Source: EA-27 sp964396265 (GTDB lineage: Archaea > Thermoplasmatota > Thermoplasmata > RBG-16-68-12 > EA-27). Taken from it: a stretch of 64,000 nucleotides of DNA. The stretch covers positions 87,509-151,508 of the forward strand of contig CAYNEM010000004.1 of assembly GCA_964396265.1 (NCBI GenBank), read 5' to 3'. A program made the translations under genes and the position numbers. Positions 25,815-33,345 of this stretch are shown here, piece after piece; position 1 is the first letter of the stretch; the number at the start of each line of letters is the position of its first letter. The notes beneath the pieces are model-generated. The model made no database searches. It saw only the letters and a program-made list of their open reading frames with translations, and was not told where the DNA came from.

Positions 25815-26324
25815 ATGACGCGCAAGCCCGCTCGCATGTTCCGCCAGCAGATGCGAGGGTCGTACACTCGCAAGGAGTACATGGGGGGCATCCCAGGCAT
25901 CCGGATATCCCAGTTCGATATCGGCGACCTGCGCACGAAGTTCCCCGTGGCAGTTCACCTCGTAGCGACCGAGCCCTGTCTGATTCGGGACCAGGCGCTC
26001 GAGGCTGCTAGGATCAGCGGGAATCGACACATCGGGAAGATGGCCGGCAACGCGTACATGTTCAAAGTCCGGCTGTATCCCCATCAGGTGCTACGGGAGC
26101 ACAAGATCGCCGTGGGCGCGGGCGCCGACCGCATCTCGAGCGGGATGCGCGCCGCATATGGCTCTCCGGTGGGGAGGGCGGCGCGGGTCGAGCCCGGGAC
26201 GAAGGTCCTCACGATCTGGACGACGCAGGCGAACGTGGAGCACGCGAAGGAAGCAATGCGGAAGAGCGGTTCGAAACTCCCCACGCCTTGGCGGCTCGTG
26301 ATCGAGAAGCGGAAGGCGAAGTAA
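25815..26324 (+). CDS. rpl10e: Large-subunit ribosomal protein uL16 (archaeal L10e)
   Basis: The 169-residue protein has the L10e/L16 features MTRKPARMFR at the start, KEYMGGIPG, LVATEPCLIRDQALEAAR and KIAVGAGADRISSGMR. It binds 23S rRNA near the A site and peptidyl-transferase entry region. It stands alone rather than in the main ribosomal cluster, as is usual in archaea. It converges on a flotillin-like gene with a 5-base gap. Confidence 0.95.
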   Translation: MTRKPARMFRQQMRGSYTRKEYMGGIPGIRISQFDIGDLRTKFPVAVHLVATEPCLIRDQALEAARISGNRHIGKMAGNAYMFKVRLYPHQVLREHKIAVGAGADRISSGMRAAYGSPVGRAARVEPGTKVLTIWTTQANVEHAKEAMRKSGSKLPTPWRLVIEKRKAK

Positions 26325-26329
26325 GCCGC

Positions 26330-26866
26330 TCAACGCGGACGGACGACGACGGTCCCCACGATTTCACATCCCAAGGCATCATAATCAGGTCTGACGGCCA
26401 CCTCAAGTTGCTCTGCCAAGATGTGCCCGGGGAGCAAAGGATCCCGACCTAGGATGCGACGCGCGCGTGCCTCAAGAACCGTGGCAGCGATAACGCGGAT
26501 CTCTTCGAGCGATTTGTTGAGCAGGTTTCTTGCTGCACGCCGAAGCGCCTGAGGTTCACGAGAGAGTTTGGCGGTCGTGAGGACCTTCCACGCAGCCTGG
26601 CCATCGTCGTCGATGTCGACCTCGACCACGAACGGTTCGAGAGGGAGGAAGGCGAACGTCTCTATGATGGGGGTGATGAACCTGCCGCCGCCAACGAAGA
26701 CGCGAAATCCATCGTCGTCCTTACTGGGCCGACTCTTCCTTCCATACACCACGAGCGCCATGGTTGGGGGCACTCGCTTGTAGCGGGACGCGTAGATCGC
26801 GAATATGAGGACCTGGGAGAGTACTATCACAAGCGACAGGACGATTGGCGTCCCCCCGTCGGCCAT
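26330..26866 (-). CDS. Short flotillin/SPFH-like membrane protein
   Basis: The 178-residue product has one N-terminal transmembrane helix (residues 8-25). Next comes the start of an SPFH domain resembling bacterial flotillin: RVPPTMALVVYGRK, then FVGGGRFITPIIETFAFLPLEPF. A helix SLEEIRVIAATVLEARARRIL, like the end of the SPFH domain, completes it. The long flotillin coiled coil is absent, so the protein is about one third of normal flotillin length. It may be a degraded or minimal membrane-scaffold protein; its codon use looks like that of its neighbours. Confidence 0.55.
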   Translation of the reverse strand: MADGGTPIVLSLVIVLSQVLIFAIYASRYKRVPPTMALVVYGRKSRPSKDDDGFRVFVGGGRFITPIIETFAFLPLEPFVVEVDIDDDGQAAWKVLTTAKLSREPQALRRAARNLLNKSLEEIRVIAATVLEARARRILGRDPLLPGHILAEQLEVAVRPDYDALGCEIVGTVVVRPR

Positions 26867-26951
26867 CCTCTTCTCCGCCCCGAAGAGTAGGGGCGCCTAG
26901 TAAGCCTTCCCCTCGAAAGCGTCATATGCGGCAAGCGGGTAATAGCTGAGG

Positions 26952-27923
26952 ATGTCGGAGATGGAGCGCCTCGTCGAGATCATCCGTCGGCGCGAGGCGA
27001 AGACGGTCGGCCTGCAATTCCCCGTGGGCCTTCGGCCGAGGGCGGTCGAATTGGCGGCGGACCTGGAAAAGCGAGCCGGCGTGACATGCCTCATCTCCGC
27101 AGACCCGAGCTTCGGGGCGTGCGACGTCTCGAACATGCCCGTCGACCTCATTGTGCACCTCGCCCACGCGCCGATGCCTCATCTGCGCTACTCGAACGTG
27201 TTCTTCTACGACATGCCGACGCCCCTGCCGGAATCGTGGGCGTTCCTCGACGCCGCGCTCCCTCTGGTCACCAAGCGTGTGGGGCTCCTCACGACGACCC
27301 AGCACCGCCAATGGATCCCGCACATCGTGACGTACCTGCAAGGGAAGGGACTCGAACCCGCCGTGAGCGAACCCGACCGTCGCGTCGCGTACGCCGCGCA
27401 GCTCCTCGGCTGCGACTACTTCACCGCCACAAACCTGTCGGACCGCGTCGACTCGTATCTCTACGTCGGGACCGGGGACTTCCACCCGCTCGGCGTCGCG
27501 ATCATCCTCGACAAGCCGGTCGTCATCGCCGACCCGAGCACCGGGGAGGCGAGGACCCTCGAGGAGGTGAAGGACCGGATCCTCCGTCAGCGGTGGGGCG
27601 CGATCGTGCGCGCCCAGGACGCGACGACGTTCGGGATCCTCGTCTCGAGCAAGGTCGGGCAGGACCGGAGCGGGCTGGCGGCGGAGTTGAAGGAGAAACT
27701 CGAGGCGAAGGGCCGCCAGGCGCACATCTTCCACATGGACCTCGTGGGACCGGAACTCCTTGAGGGATACAAGGTCGACGCATGGGTGTCCACCGCGTGC
27801 CCGCGGATCGCGATCGAGGACTACCTCCGGTACAAGCAGCCGATCCTCACGCCGCAGGAACTCGAGATCGTGCTCGGCGAGCGGACGTGGGAGGACTACG
27901 TGTTCGACGAGATCCGGGCGTGA
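26952..27923 (+). CDS. dph2: 2-(3-amino-3-carboxypropyl)histidine synthase (diphthamide step 1)
   Basis: The 323-residue protein carries the three spaced cysteines of archaeal Dph2, at 57 (SFGACDV), 154 (LLGCDYF) and 283 (STACPRIAIEDY), which bind a 4Fe-4S cluster. The enzyme transfers the aminocarboxypropyl group of S-adenosylmethionine to a histidine of elongation factor aEF2. A TATA-like CGTCATATG near 26920 lies about 30 bases before the start. Genes for 7-deazaguanine synthesis follow closely, making a translation-modification cluster. Confidence 0.95.
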   Translation: MSEMERLVEIIRRREAKTVGLQFPVGLRPRAVELAADLEKRAGVTCLISADPSFGACDVSNMPVDLIVHLAHAPMPHLRYSNVFFYDMPTPLPESWAFLDAALPLVTKRVGLLTTTQHRQWIPHIVTYLQGKGLEPAVSEPDRRVAYAAQLLGCDYFTATNLSDRVDSYLYVGTGDFHPLGVAIILDKPVVIADPSTGEARTLEEVKDRILRQRWGAIVRAQDATTFGILVSSKVGQDRSGLAAELKEKLEAKGRQAHIFHMDLVGPELLEGYKVDAWVSTACPRIAIEDYLRYKQPILTPQELEIVLGERTWEDYVFDEIRA

Positions 27924-27964
27924 CGCTCACCCTTTAAGCCGTCCCCGCGTTGGAGCCCGGGAAC

Positions 27965-28654
27965 GTGACGCGCGCGGTGGTCCTCCTCTCCGGCGGCCTC
28001 GACTCGAGCACGTGCCTTGCCGTCGCCCTCTCGAAGGGCCGCGAGGTCTGCGCGCTCACGGTCGACTACGGGCAGCGGCATCGCAAGGAGGTCGAAGCCG
28101 CCAAGCGGATTGCGAAACGCTTCGGCGTCAAGATTCACAAGATCCTCGACATCGACCTGACGCAGATCGGCGGTTCCGCCCTCACCGACCGGAAGACGGC
28201 GGTCCCTGAGAGACGTTCGATGAAGGAGATTGGGCGAGGCATCCCATCGACGTACGTCCCGGCTCGGAACACGATCCTTCTTGGCCTCGCGCTGGCGTAC
28301 GCGGAGACGATTGACGCAGACGAGATCTACATCGCCGCCAACGCCCTCGACAGCTCGGGCTACCCGGACTGCCGCCCGGAGTTCTATGACGCGTTTCGCG
28401 AGGTCGCCCGGCTCGGCACGAAGCGCGGCGTCGAAGGCCGCCCGATTCACATCCACACGCCCCTGATCCGGATGACGAAGGCGGACATCGTACGCACGGG
28501 CGCGCGCCTCGGAGTGCCGTTCGAGCTCACCTGGTCGTGCTACCTTGGCGGTGCGAAGGCGTGCGGGACATGCGACTCGTGCAAGCTCCGGTTGAAGGGG
28601 TTCCGCGCGGCGGCGCGGAAGGACCCGCTTGTCTACGCGTCTCCAAAGGCCTAA
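27965..28654 (+). CDS. queC: 7-cyano-7-deazaguanine (preQ0) synthase
   Basis: I choose GTG 27965 (MTRAVVLLSGGLDSS). A TATA-like CCCTTTAAG lies about 30 bases upstream and QueC proteins begin this way; a TTG at 27950 is also in frame. The 229-residue enzyme has the PP-loop SGGLDSS (9-15), DYGQRHRKE and a C-terminal zinc site CGTCDSC. It converts 7-carboxy-7-deazaguanine to preQ0 with ATP and ammonia. In archaea preQ0 feeds archaeosine in tRNA. It is followed by queE. Confidence 0.94.
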   Translation: MTRAVVLLSGGLDSSTCLAVALSKGREVCALTVDYGQRHRKEVEAAKRIAKRFGVKIHKILDIDLTQIGGSALTDRKTAVPERRSMKEIGRGIPSTYVPARNTILLGLALAYAETIDADEIYIAANALDSSGYPDCRPEFYDAFREVARLGTKRGVEGRPIHIHTPLIRMTKADIVRTGARLGVPFELTWSCYLGGAKACGTCDSCKLRLKGFRAAARKDPLVYASPKA

Positions 28655-28679
28655 GGCGCGGGTCGCACTGGCTGCGTCG

Positions 28680-29402
28680 ATGGCGGAGCCTGTGCCACCC
28701 GAGGGTCGACTCCTCGTCTCGGAGATCTACAAGACGATCCAAGGTGAGAGCTCCCTCGTCGGGTACCCGACGGTCTTCGTGCGCCTGTACTCGTGCAATC
28801 TCCGGTGCGTGTGGTGCGACTCGATGCACGCCGTCGAGGGCGGGCGGTACGAGGAGACGTCGGTCGCGGACACCGTCCGCCGCGTTGGCGAGTTGGCGGG
28901 GGCGGGAATCGATCACGTCTGCTGGACGGGCGGTGAGCCCCTCCTCCAGTGGCGGTCGATGGCGCAGGCAATCGAACGACTACCGCCAAAACTCGTACAT
29001 TCCGTCGAGACGGACGGGGAGGTCCCGATCGAGCCGCTCAGCGACGCGCTGCCGAGGAGGCGCGAGGGCGGGCACGTCCGGTTCATCATGGACGTCAAGT
29101 GCCCCGGCTCCGGCATGAAGGCGAAGCTCGCCTTCGAGAACCTCAAGCTCCTGCGTCCCGAGGACGAGGTGAAATTCGTCATTGCCGACCGCGCCGATTA
29201 CGAATTCGCGCGCGAGGTCGCCCGAAGTCATGCGATTCCGGCCGGGACGGTGCTGTTCTCTCCCGTGGTCCCCGCGCACAGGGCCAGCCAGGGTCTCGAT
29301 GCCGCCACTCTGGCGGCATGGATCTTGGAGGACTCCCTTCCCGTGCGACTCCAGATCCAGGTCCACAAGGTCATCTGGCCAGGCGTGGATCGCGGCACGT
29401 GA
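28680..29402 (+). CDS. queE: 7-carboxy-7-deazaguanine synthase (radical SAM)
   Basis: From ATG 28680 the protein has 240 residues. The opening SEIYKTIQGESSLVG is typical of QueE, and the radical SAM cluster motif is CNLRCVWC. The SAM-binding WTGGEPLLQW follows. It contracts carboxy-tetrahydropterin to 7-carboxy-7-deazaguanine, the substrate of QueC just upstream. The two genes are 25 bases apart and work in consecutive steps. Confidence 0.94.
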   Translation: MAEPVPPEGRLLVSEIYKTIQGESSLVGYPTVFVRLYSCNLRCVWCDSMHAVEGGRYEETSVADTVRRVGELAGAGIDHVCWTGGEPLLQWRSMAQAIERLPPKLVHSVETDGEVPIEPLSDALPRRREGGHVRFIMDVKCPGSGMKAKLAFENLKLLRPEDEVKFVIADRADYEFAREVARSHAIPAGTVLFSPVVPAHRASQGLDAATLAAWILEDSLPVRLQIQVHKVIWPGVDRGT

Positions 29403-29438
29403 CCGAACGTTCATCTACCGCCGCCCGCTCCGCGCCCC

Positions 29439-29846
29439 GTGAAGCGGTTCGAGGAGCTGGAGCACACCGCGGACTGCGGGATCCGCGCGTACGGCTCGAC
29501 CCTCTCCGAGCTGTTCTCGAACGCCGCCGCGGGCATGTTCAGCCTCATCACGGACCTCGATGCGGTGAAACCCGTCGGGGAGTACGAGGTGCGCGTCCGG
29601 TCCAAGGACACGGAGGCCCTCCTGTTCGACTTCCTCTCGGAACTCCTCTTCGTCCACGAGACGCAGAAGCTCCTCCTCTCCGAGTTCGAGGTGCGGATGG
29701 CGGACCTCTCGGTCGACGCGCGCGCCCGGGGGGAGAAGATCGAGAGGGGACGCCACCCGCTCCATCTGAACATCAAGGCGGTCACGTACCACGGTATGAT
29801 CGTCGATGAGGAGGGCGGGGTCGTCCAGGTCATCTTCGACATCTGA
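29439..29846 (+). CDS. Archease, activator of RtcB RNA ligase
   Basis: The GTG start at 29439 gives 135 residues. The motif FEELEHTADCGIRAYG and the acidic FDFLSELLFVHETQKLL region are characteristic. The conserved end ITYHGM-like segment (KAVTYHGMIVDEE) contains the metal-binding residues. Archease speeds guanylylation and turnover of RtcB, the tRNA-splicing ligase. The gene is part of a run of translation and tRNA-related genes and ends 8 bases before the HAD gene. Confidence 0.94.
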   Translation: MKRFEELEHTADCGIRAYGSTLSELFSNAAAGMFSLITDLDAVKPVGEYEVRVRSKDTEALLFDFLSELLFVHETQKLLLSEFEVRMADLSVDARARGEKIERGRHPLHLNIKAVTYHGMIVDEEGGVVQVIFDI

Positions 29847-29854
29847 GGGATCCG

Positions 29855-30589
29855 ATGATACGTGGAGTGACCGTGGACTGGTGGCACACGATGGTCGAGC
29901 CACACGGGGAGGACTGGGAGCAGGTCGCGAAGCGCATGCGCTGCGAGGCGATCCAACGCGTCCTGCTCGAGCACGGGGTGACCTGCACGTACGAGCGGAT
30001 CGACCTCGCGTACGACCTGTGGACCGATCACCTGAAGCGCTCATGGAAGAAGAACGTGGACTGGTCGGCGGAGCGGCAGGTGTCCGACCTGCTGGAGACC
30101 GCCGGATACGACGGCGCGGCCGACCCGTCGCTGCTCGACGACATGCGGGCCCCCATCGGCGCGCCGCTGATCCAACACCCGCCCCGGTTGCACGAGGGCG
30201 TCGCTGAGACGCTGCGCGCGCTGAAGGAACAGGGGCTCAAGCTCGCCATCATCTCGAACACAGGGCGCACGTGGGGCTACTTCCTTCGCCAGGTGCAAGA
30301 CCGGCTCGGCCTGTCGGAGTTCTTCGATCATCGGACGTTCTCGGACGAGGCGCGCACGCGGAAGCCGTCGCGTTCGATCTTCGAACGGACGCTCCAGGCA
30401 TTGAACCTCGGGCCCCAGGAGGTCGTCCACATGGGCGACGACCTCGACGCGGACGTCGCGGGTGCGAAGGGTGCTGGTATGCGCGCGGTCTGGTACGACC
30501 CGGGCCGCCGGGCGGAGGCGTCGGCAGAGAAGGCGGATGCGGTGATCCATGCCTGGTCCGAGCTGCCCGACGTCATCCGGAGGTGGTGA
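29855..30589 (+). CDS. HAD-superfamily protein lacking the second catalytic Asp
   Basis: The 244-residue protein has the HAD fold: motif II in AIISNTG, the Lys of motif III in RTRKPSRSIFE, and motif IV GDDLDADVAGAKGAG. Motif I, usually DxDxT, reads DWWHT with Asp8 present but Trp at position 10 where the acid/base Asp belongs. Ordinary phosphomonoesterase activity is therefore doubtful. Dehalogenase- or phosphonatase-type chemistry, or a binding role, is possible. The stop overlaps the GTG start of the downstream decarboxylase homologue, so the two are translationally coupled. Confidence 0.8.
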   Translation: MIRGVTVDWWHTMVEPHGEDWEQVAKRMRCEAIQRVLLEHGVTCTYERIDLAYDLWTDHLKRSWKKNVDWSAERQVSDLLETAGYDGAADPSLLDDMRAPIGAPLIQHPPRLHEGVAETLRALKEQGLKLAIISNTGRTWGYFLRQVQDRLGLSEFFDHRTFSDEARTRKPSRSIFERTLQALNLGPQEVVHMGDDLDADVAGAKGAGMRAVWYDPGRRAEASAEKADAVIHAWSELPDVIRRW

Positions 30590-31548
30590 CCGCGAAGGCG
30601 ACGGCGACCGCCCATCCGATTCAGGGCCTCATCAAGTACCACGGCCTCGTCGACGACCGGCTGCGCCTCCCGTTCCACGACTCCATCTCCGTGTGCACGG
30701 CCCCGCTCACGACGAAGACGACGATCGAGTTCGGCGACTTCCCCGAGGACACCGCCACGATCAACGGTCGCCCGATCAATGGGCGAGAGCTCGAGCGCGT
30801 CTTGGCGGTGGTCGACGTCGTCCGCATCCGGGCGAAGCTGCGCGCCGACTTCCGCATGGCCTCCGTGAACGACTTCCCCTCGAATGTCGGCCTCGGGGCG
30901 AGCGCCTCGGGGTTCGCCGCCCTTGCGTGGGCGGCCTGCGCCGCCGCGGGCCTTCCCCTGACCGTCAAGGACGTCTCCCGCATCGCCCGACGGGGCGCGG
31001 GTTCCGCCGCGCGTTCAGTTGCCGGCGGCTACGCGCGCTGGCAGACCGGCACCTCGGACGAGGACTCCTTCGCCTACCAGCTCCGCGAGGACCTCCCCAT
31101 GGGCATCGTCATCGCCCTCGTCCCGGCGTACAAGACCACGGACTCCGCGCATCGGGAGGCGCCGTCGTCGCCGTTCTTCCAGGCGCGGCTCGCGGAGATG
31201 CCGAAGATGCTCGCGGAGATGGAGCTCGCGATTCGCGGGGGCGACCTGGGGAAGGTCATGATGCTCGCGGAGAGGGACACGATGATGCTCCACGGGATCA
31301 CGATGACGGGGACCAGCGAGATGCTGCTCTGGCGGCCGGAGACGGTGAAGGTCATCCTGGCGGTGAAGCGGATGCGAGAGGAGGGCATCCCCGCCTTCTT
31401 CTCAATCGACACCGGGGCGACCGTCTACGTGAACACGCTCCTGGAGAAGGTCGATGAGGTGGAGTCCCAGATCCGCGGGCTGGGGATCGAGACGCTCCGG
31501 TGCGGGGTTGGCGGCGGCGCCCGGACCGCCGAGGGCCACCTGTTCTGA
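30586..31548 (+). CDS. Mevalonate (bis)phosphate decarboxylase homologue (GHMP family)
   Basis: The GTG at 30586 overlaps the HAD stop (GTGA) and yields 320 residues. The beginning TAHPIQGLIKYHG (8-20) followed by LPFHDSISVCTAP matches the archaeal MDD-like group. That group includes the Haloferax phosphomevalonate decarboxylase and the Thermoplasma bisphosphomevalonate decarboxylase, rather than the IKYWGK of eukaryotic MDD. The GHMP motif is SNVGLGASASGFAA, and Asp275 in SIDTGA is the conserved catalytic Asp. It would produce isopentenyl phosphate (or IPP) by ATP-linked decarboxylation. This fits with ipk and fni 7 kb away. Which substrate it uses cannot be read from sequence alone. Confidence 0.85.
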   Translation: MTAKATATAHPIQGLIKYHGLVDDRLRLPFHDSISVCTAPLTTKTTIEFGDFPEDTATINGRPINGRELERVLAVVDVVRIRAKLRADFRMASVNDFPSNVGLGASASGFAALAWAACAAAGLPLTVKDVSRIARRGAGSAARSVAGGYARWQTGTSDEDSFAYQLREDLPMGIVIALVPAYKTTDSAHREAPSSPFFQARLAEMPKMLAEMELAIRGGDLGKVMMLAERDTMMLHGITMTGTSEMLLWRPETVKVILAVKRMREEGIPAFFSIDTGATVYVNTLLEKVDEVESQIRGLGIETLRCGVGGGARTAEGHLF

Positions 31549-31585
31549 GGAAAAAGTAAAGACCCATCTCTCCCATGCCGGCGCC

Positions 31586-32230
31586 GTGAAGTTGGTTCTG
31601 CTCGGCCCCCCGGGGGCGGGCAAGGGCACGCAGGCCGTGCGCCTCGGGGAGGAATTCGGCGTTCCGCACGTGTCGACCGGTGACATCCTCCGCCGCCACG
31701 TCGGGGACAAGTCGGAACTCGGGAAGAAGGCGGAGAAGTACATCCGCGCGGGGAAGCTCGTCCCGGACGGCCTCGTCATCGAGATGGTCCGGAAGCGGCT
31801 GAAGCAGAAGGACGCGACGAAGGGGTTCATCCTGGACGGATTCCCTCGGACGCGGAACCAGGCGGAGGCTCTCGACACGATGACGGAGCTCGATGTCGCC
31901 CTCTTGCTCTTCCTGGACCCCGAGGACCTGATCAAGCGGTCCACGGGGAGGCGCGTGTGCGCGGACTGCGAGTCCGTCTACCACCTCCTCATGAACGCGC
32001 CCAAGAAGCCGGGGTTCTGCGACCGCTGCGGGGGTAAGCTCATCGTGCGGGACGATGACCGGGAGGAGACGGTCCGCAGGCGGATCGAGGTGTACGAGGA
32101 TCAGACGCACCCGCTCGTCCAGCACTACAAGAAACGGGGGATCCTCGTGCAGGTGTACGGTAGCGGGCTCATCCATGAGGTCGAGGATCGGATCAAGGAC
32201 TCGCTATCCGGTCTGAGAGGACGAGGCTAA
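31586..32230 (+). CDS. adk: Adenylate kinase with zinc-type lid
   Basis: The GTG at 31586 (MKLVLLGPPGAGKGT) follows an AT-rich AAAAAGTAAAG by about 25 bases. The 214-residue protein has the P-loop GPPGAGKGT, STGDILR, GFILDGFPRT and a long LID domain. Four lid cysteines (CADC and CDRC) form a zinc site, as in Gram-positive and some archaeal enzymes of the bacterial type. It catalyses ATP + AMP to 2 ADP. In many archaea adk follows secY; here it has left the ribosomal cluster. Confidence 0.94.
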   Translation: MKLVLLGPPGAGKGTQAVRLGEEFGVPHVSTGDILRRHVGDKSELGKKAEKYIRAGKLVPDGLVIEMVRKRLKQKDATKGFILDGFPRTRNQAEALDTMTELDVALLLFLDPEDLIKRSTGRRVCADCESVYHLLMNAPKKPGFCDRCGGKLIVRDDDREETVRRRIEVYEDQTHPLVQHYKKRGILVQVYGSGLIHEVEDRIKDSLSGLRGRG

Positions 32231-32267
32231 GGGTTATCCGGCGCCCGAGGATGTATCAGCAGGCCGC

Positions 32268-32576
32268 ATGGGCGTGGACGACCTCGACTGGAAAGTCTTG
32301 AGCCTGACCGCAAAGCGCGGGCTGATCGGGGCGACCCGGGAGGACCTCTTTCGCGAGATCCGGGGCATGCGGTACGAGGATCTCGAGGCCGCGGTCGGCC
32401 GCCTCGAGGCGGAGGGGCATCTTCAGGTCGAATGGACCGGCCCGAACAGGTTCATCTTGACAGTCTCGGAGTCCGGGAGCAAGCTCGCCGCAAATGAGTA
32501 CGAGAAGCGCCTCAAGGCCTACCAGGACCGGATCGACGCGCAGAGGAAGGCGGTTGGCGGCGTGGAGAAGATCTGA
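32268..32576 (+). CDS. Small winged-helix-like protein
   Basis: The 102-residue product contains a predicted winged helix. Helices LDWKVLSLTAKRG, TREDLFREIRG and RYEDLEAAVGRLEAEGHL are followed by a strand pair (VEWTGPNRFILTVSESG) and a charged C-terminal helix. It resembles the small protein at 12731-12994 in layout. A DNA-binding role is inferred and the target is unknown. Confidence 0.55.
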   Translation: MGVDDLDWKVLSLTAKRGLIGATREDLFREIRGMRYEDLEAAVGRLEAEGHLQVEWTGPNRFILTVSESGSKLAANEYEKRLKAYQDRIDAQRKAVGGVEKI

Positions 32577-32605
32577 GCGCGCGGCCCGCGAGCCGGAGCC
32601 GAACG

Positions 32606-32614
32606 CTTAAATAC
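32606..32614 (+). promoter_or_regulatory. TATA box of psmB
   Basis: CTTAAATAC lies 60-68 bases before the ATG at 32674. A transcription start about 25 bases downstream would exclude an in-frame ATG at 32626 and leave a short leader. That leader contains the ribosome site GAGGAGG at about 32659-32665, which decides the start. Confidence 0.6.
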
Positions 32615-32673
32615 GACCGCCCGGTATGCCCCGACGTCGGGTTTTTCCCGCGTTTTCGAGGAGGCGTATAGCT

Positions 32674-33309
32674 ATGGAACTCCATGAAGTCGAGACCGGA
32701 ACTACAACCTTGGGTCTGTCCTGCAAGGACGGCGTCGTGTTGGCGGCGGACCGCCGCGCGACCGCCGGAACCATGATCGCGCACAAGCGGACCAAGAAGG
32801 TGTACCGGATTGACGACAACATCGGCCTGACGACAGCCGGGCTCGTTGGGGACCTCCAGATCCTTGCCCGCTACATCACCGCTGAGGCGGAGCTGTACCG
32901 CCTGAAGCGGAGCCTGCCCATGTCCGTGGAGGCCGCGGCCACCCTGACCGCGAACATCCTCTCCGGCCGGCGGTACTTCCCATACTGGGTCCAGCTCGTG
33001 ATCGGCGGGGTGGACCCGCGGGGGAGCCACGTATTCTCCCTGGACATGGCCGGCGGGAGCCTTGAGGACAAATACGTGAGCACGGGGTCGGGCAGCCCCT
33101 ACGTCTACGGCGTGCTCGAGGACCACTGGACGGACGATATCGACGTGCGCGGGGGCACGGACCTCGCAATCCGAGCGGTCAACGTCGCGATGCGACGCGA
33201 CGCCGCCTCGGGCGAGGGGATCGATGTTGCGGTCATTACCCGCCAGGCCTTCCGGGAACTCGAGGAGGCCGACATCCAGCAGCGCAAGGCGGCCATGAAG
33301 CTCCCCTGA
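32674..33309 (+). CDS. psmB: 20S proteasome beta subunit
   Basis: Using ATG 32674, the precursor has 211 residues with a 9-residue propeptide MELHEVETG that is cleaved to expose the catalytic Thr of TTTLGLS. The Asp of AADRRAT and the Lys in HKRTKKVYR complete the N-terminal nucleophile site. STGSGSPYVYGVLE is the family signature. It forms the two inner rings of the proteasome. The fttA gene follows 36 bases downstream, an arrangement seen in other archaea. Confidence 0.95.
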   Translation: MELHEVETGTTTLGLSCKDGVVLAADRRATAGTMIAHKRTKKVYRIDDNIGLTTAGLVGDLQILARYITAEAELYRLKRSLPMSVEAAATLTANILSGRRYFPYWVQLVIGGVDPRGSHVFSLDMAGGSLEDKYVSTGSGSPYVYGVLEDHWTDDIDVRGGTDLAIRAVNVAMRRDAASGEGIDVAVITRQAFRELEEADIQQRKAAMKLP

Positions 33310-33345
33310 TTCACGTAACGTTCGCCCACCAGACAAGGGATTGGA

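Noticed and set aside
30271..30585. Extended start for the decarboxylase homologue inside the HAD gene
   Set aside because: The extra sequence is an out-of-frame shadow of the HAD gene; GTG 30586 overlaps the HAD stop and begins right at the conserved family N-terminus.
32626..32673. Upstream ATG giving a longer proteasome beta propeptide
   Set aside because: It lies only 12 bases after the TATA box, so it would not be transcribed; ATG 32674 has a good ribosome site and gives a normal propeptide.
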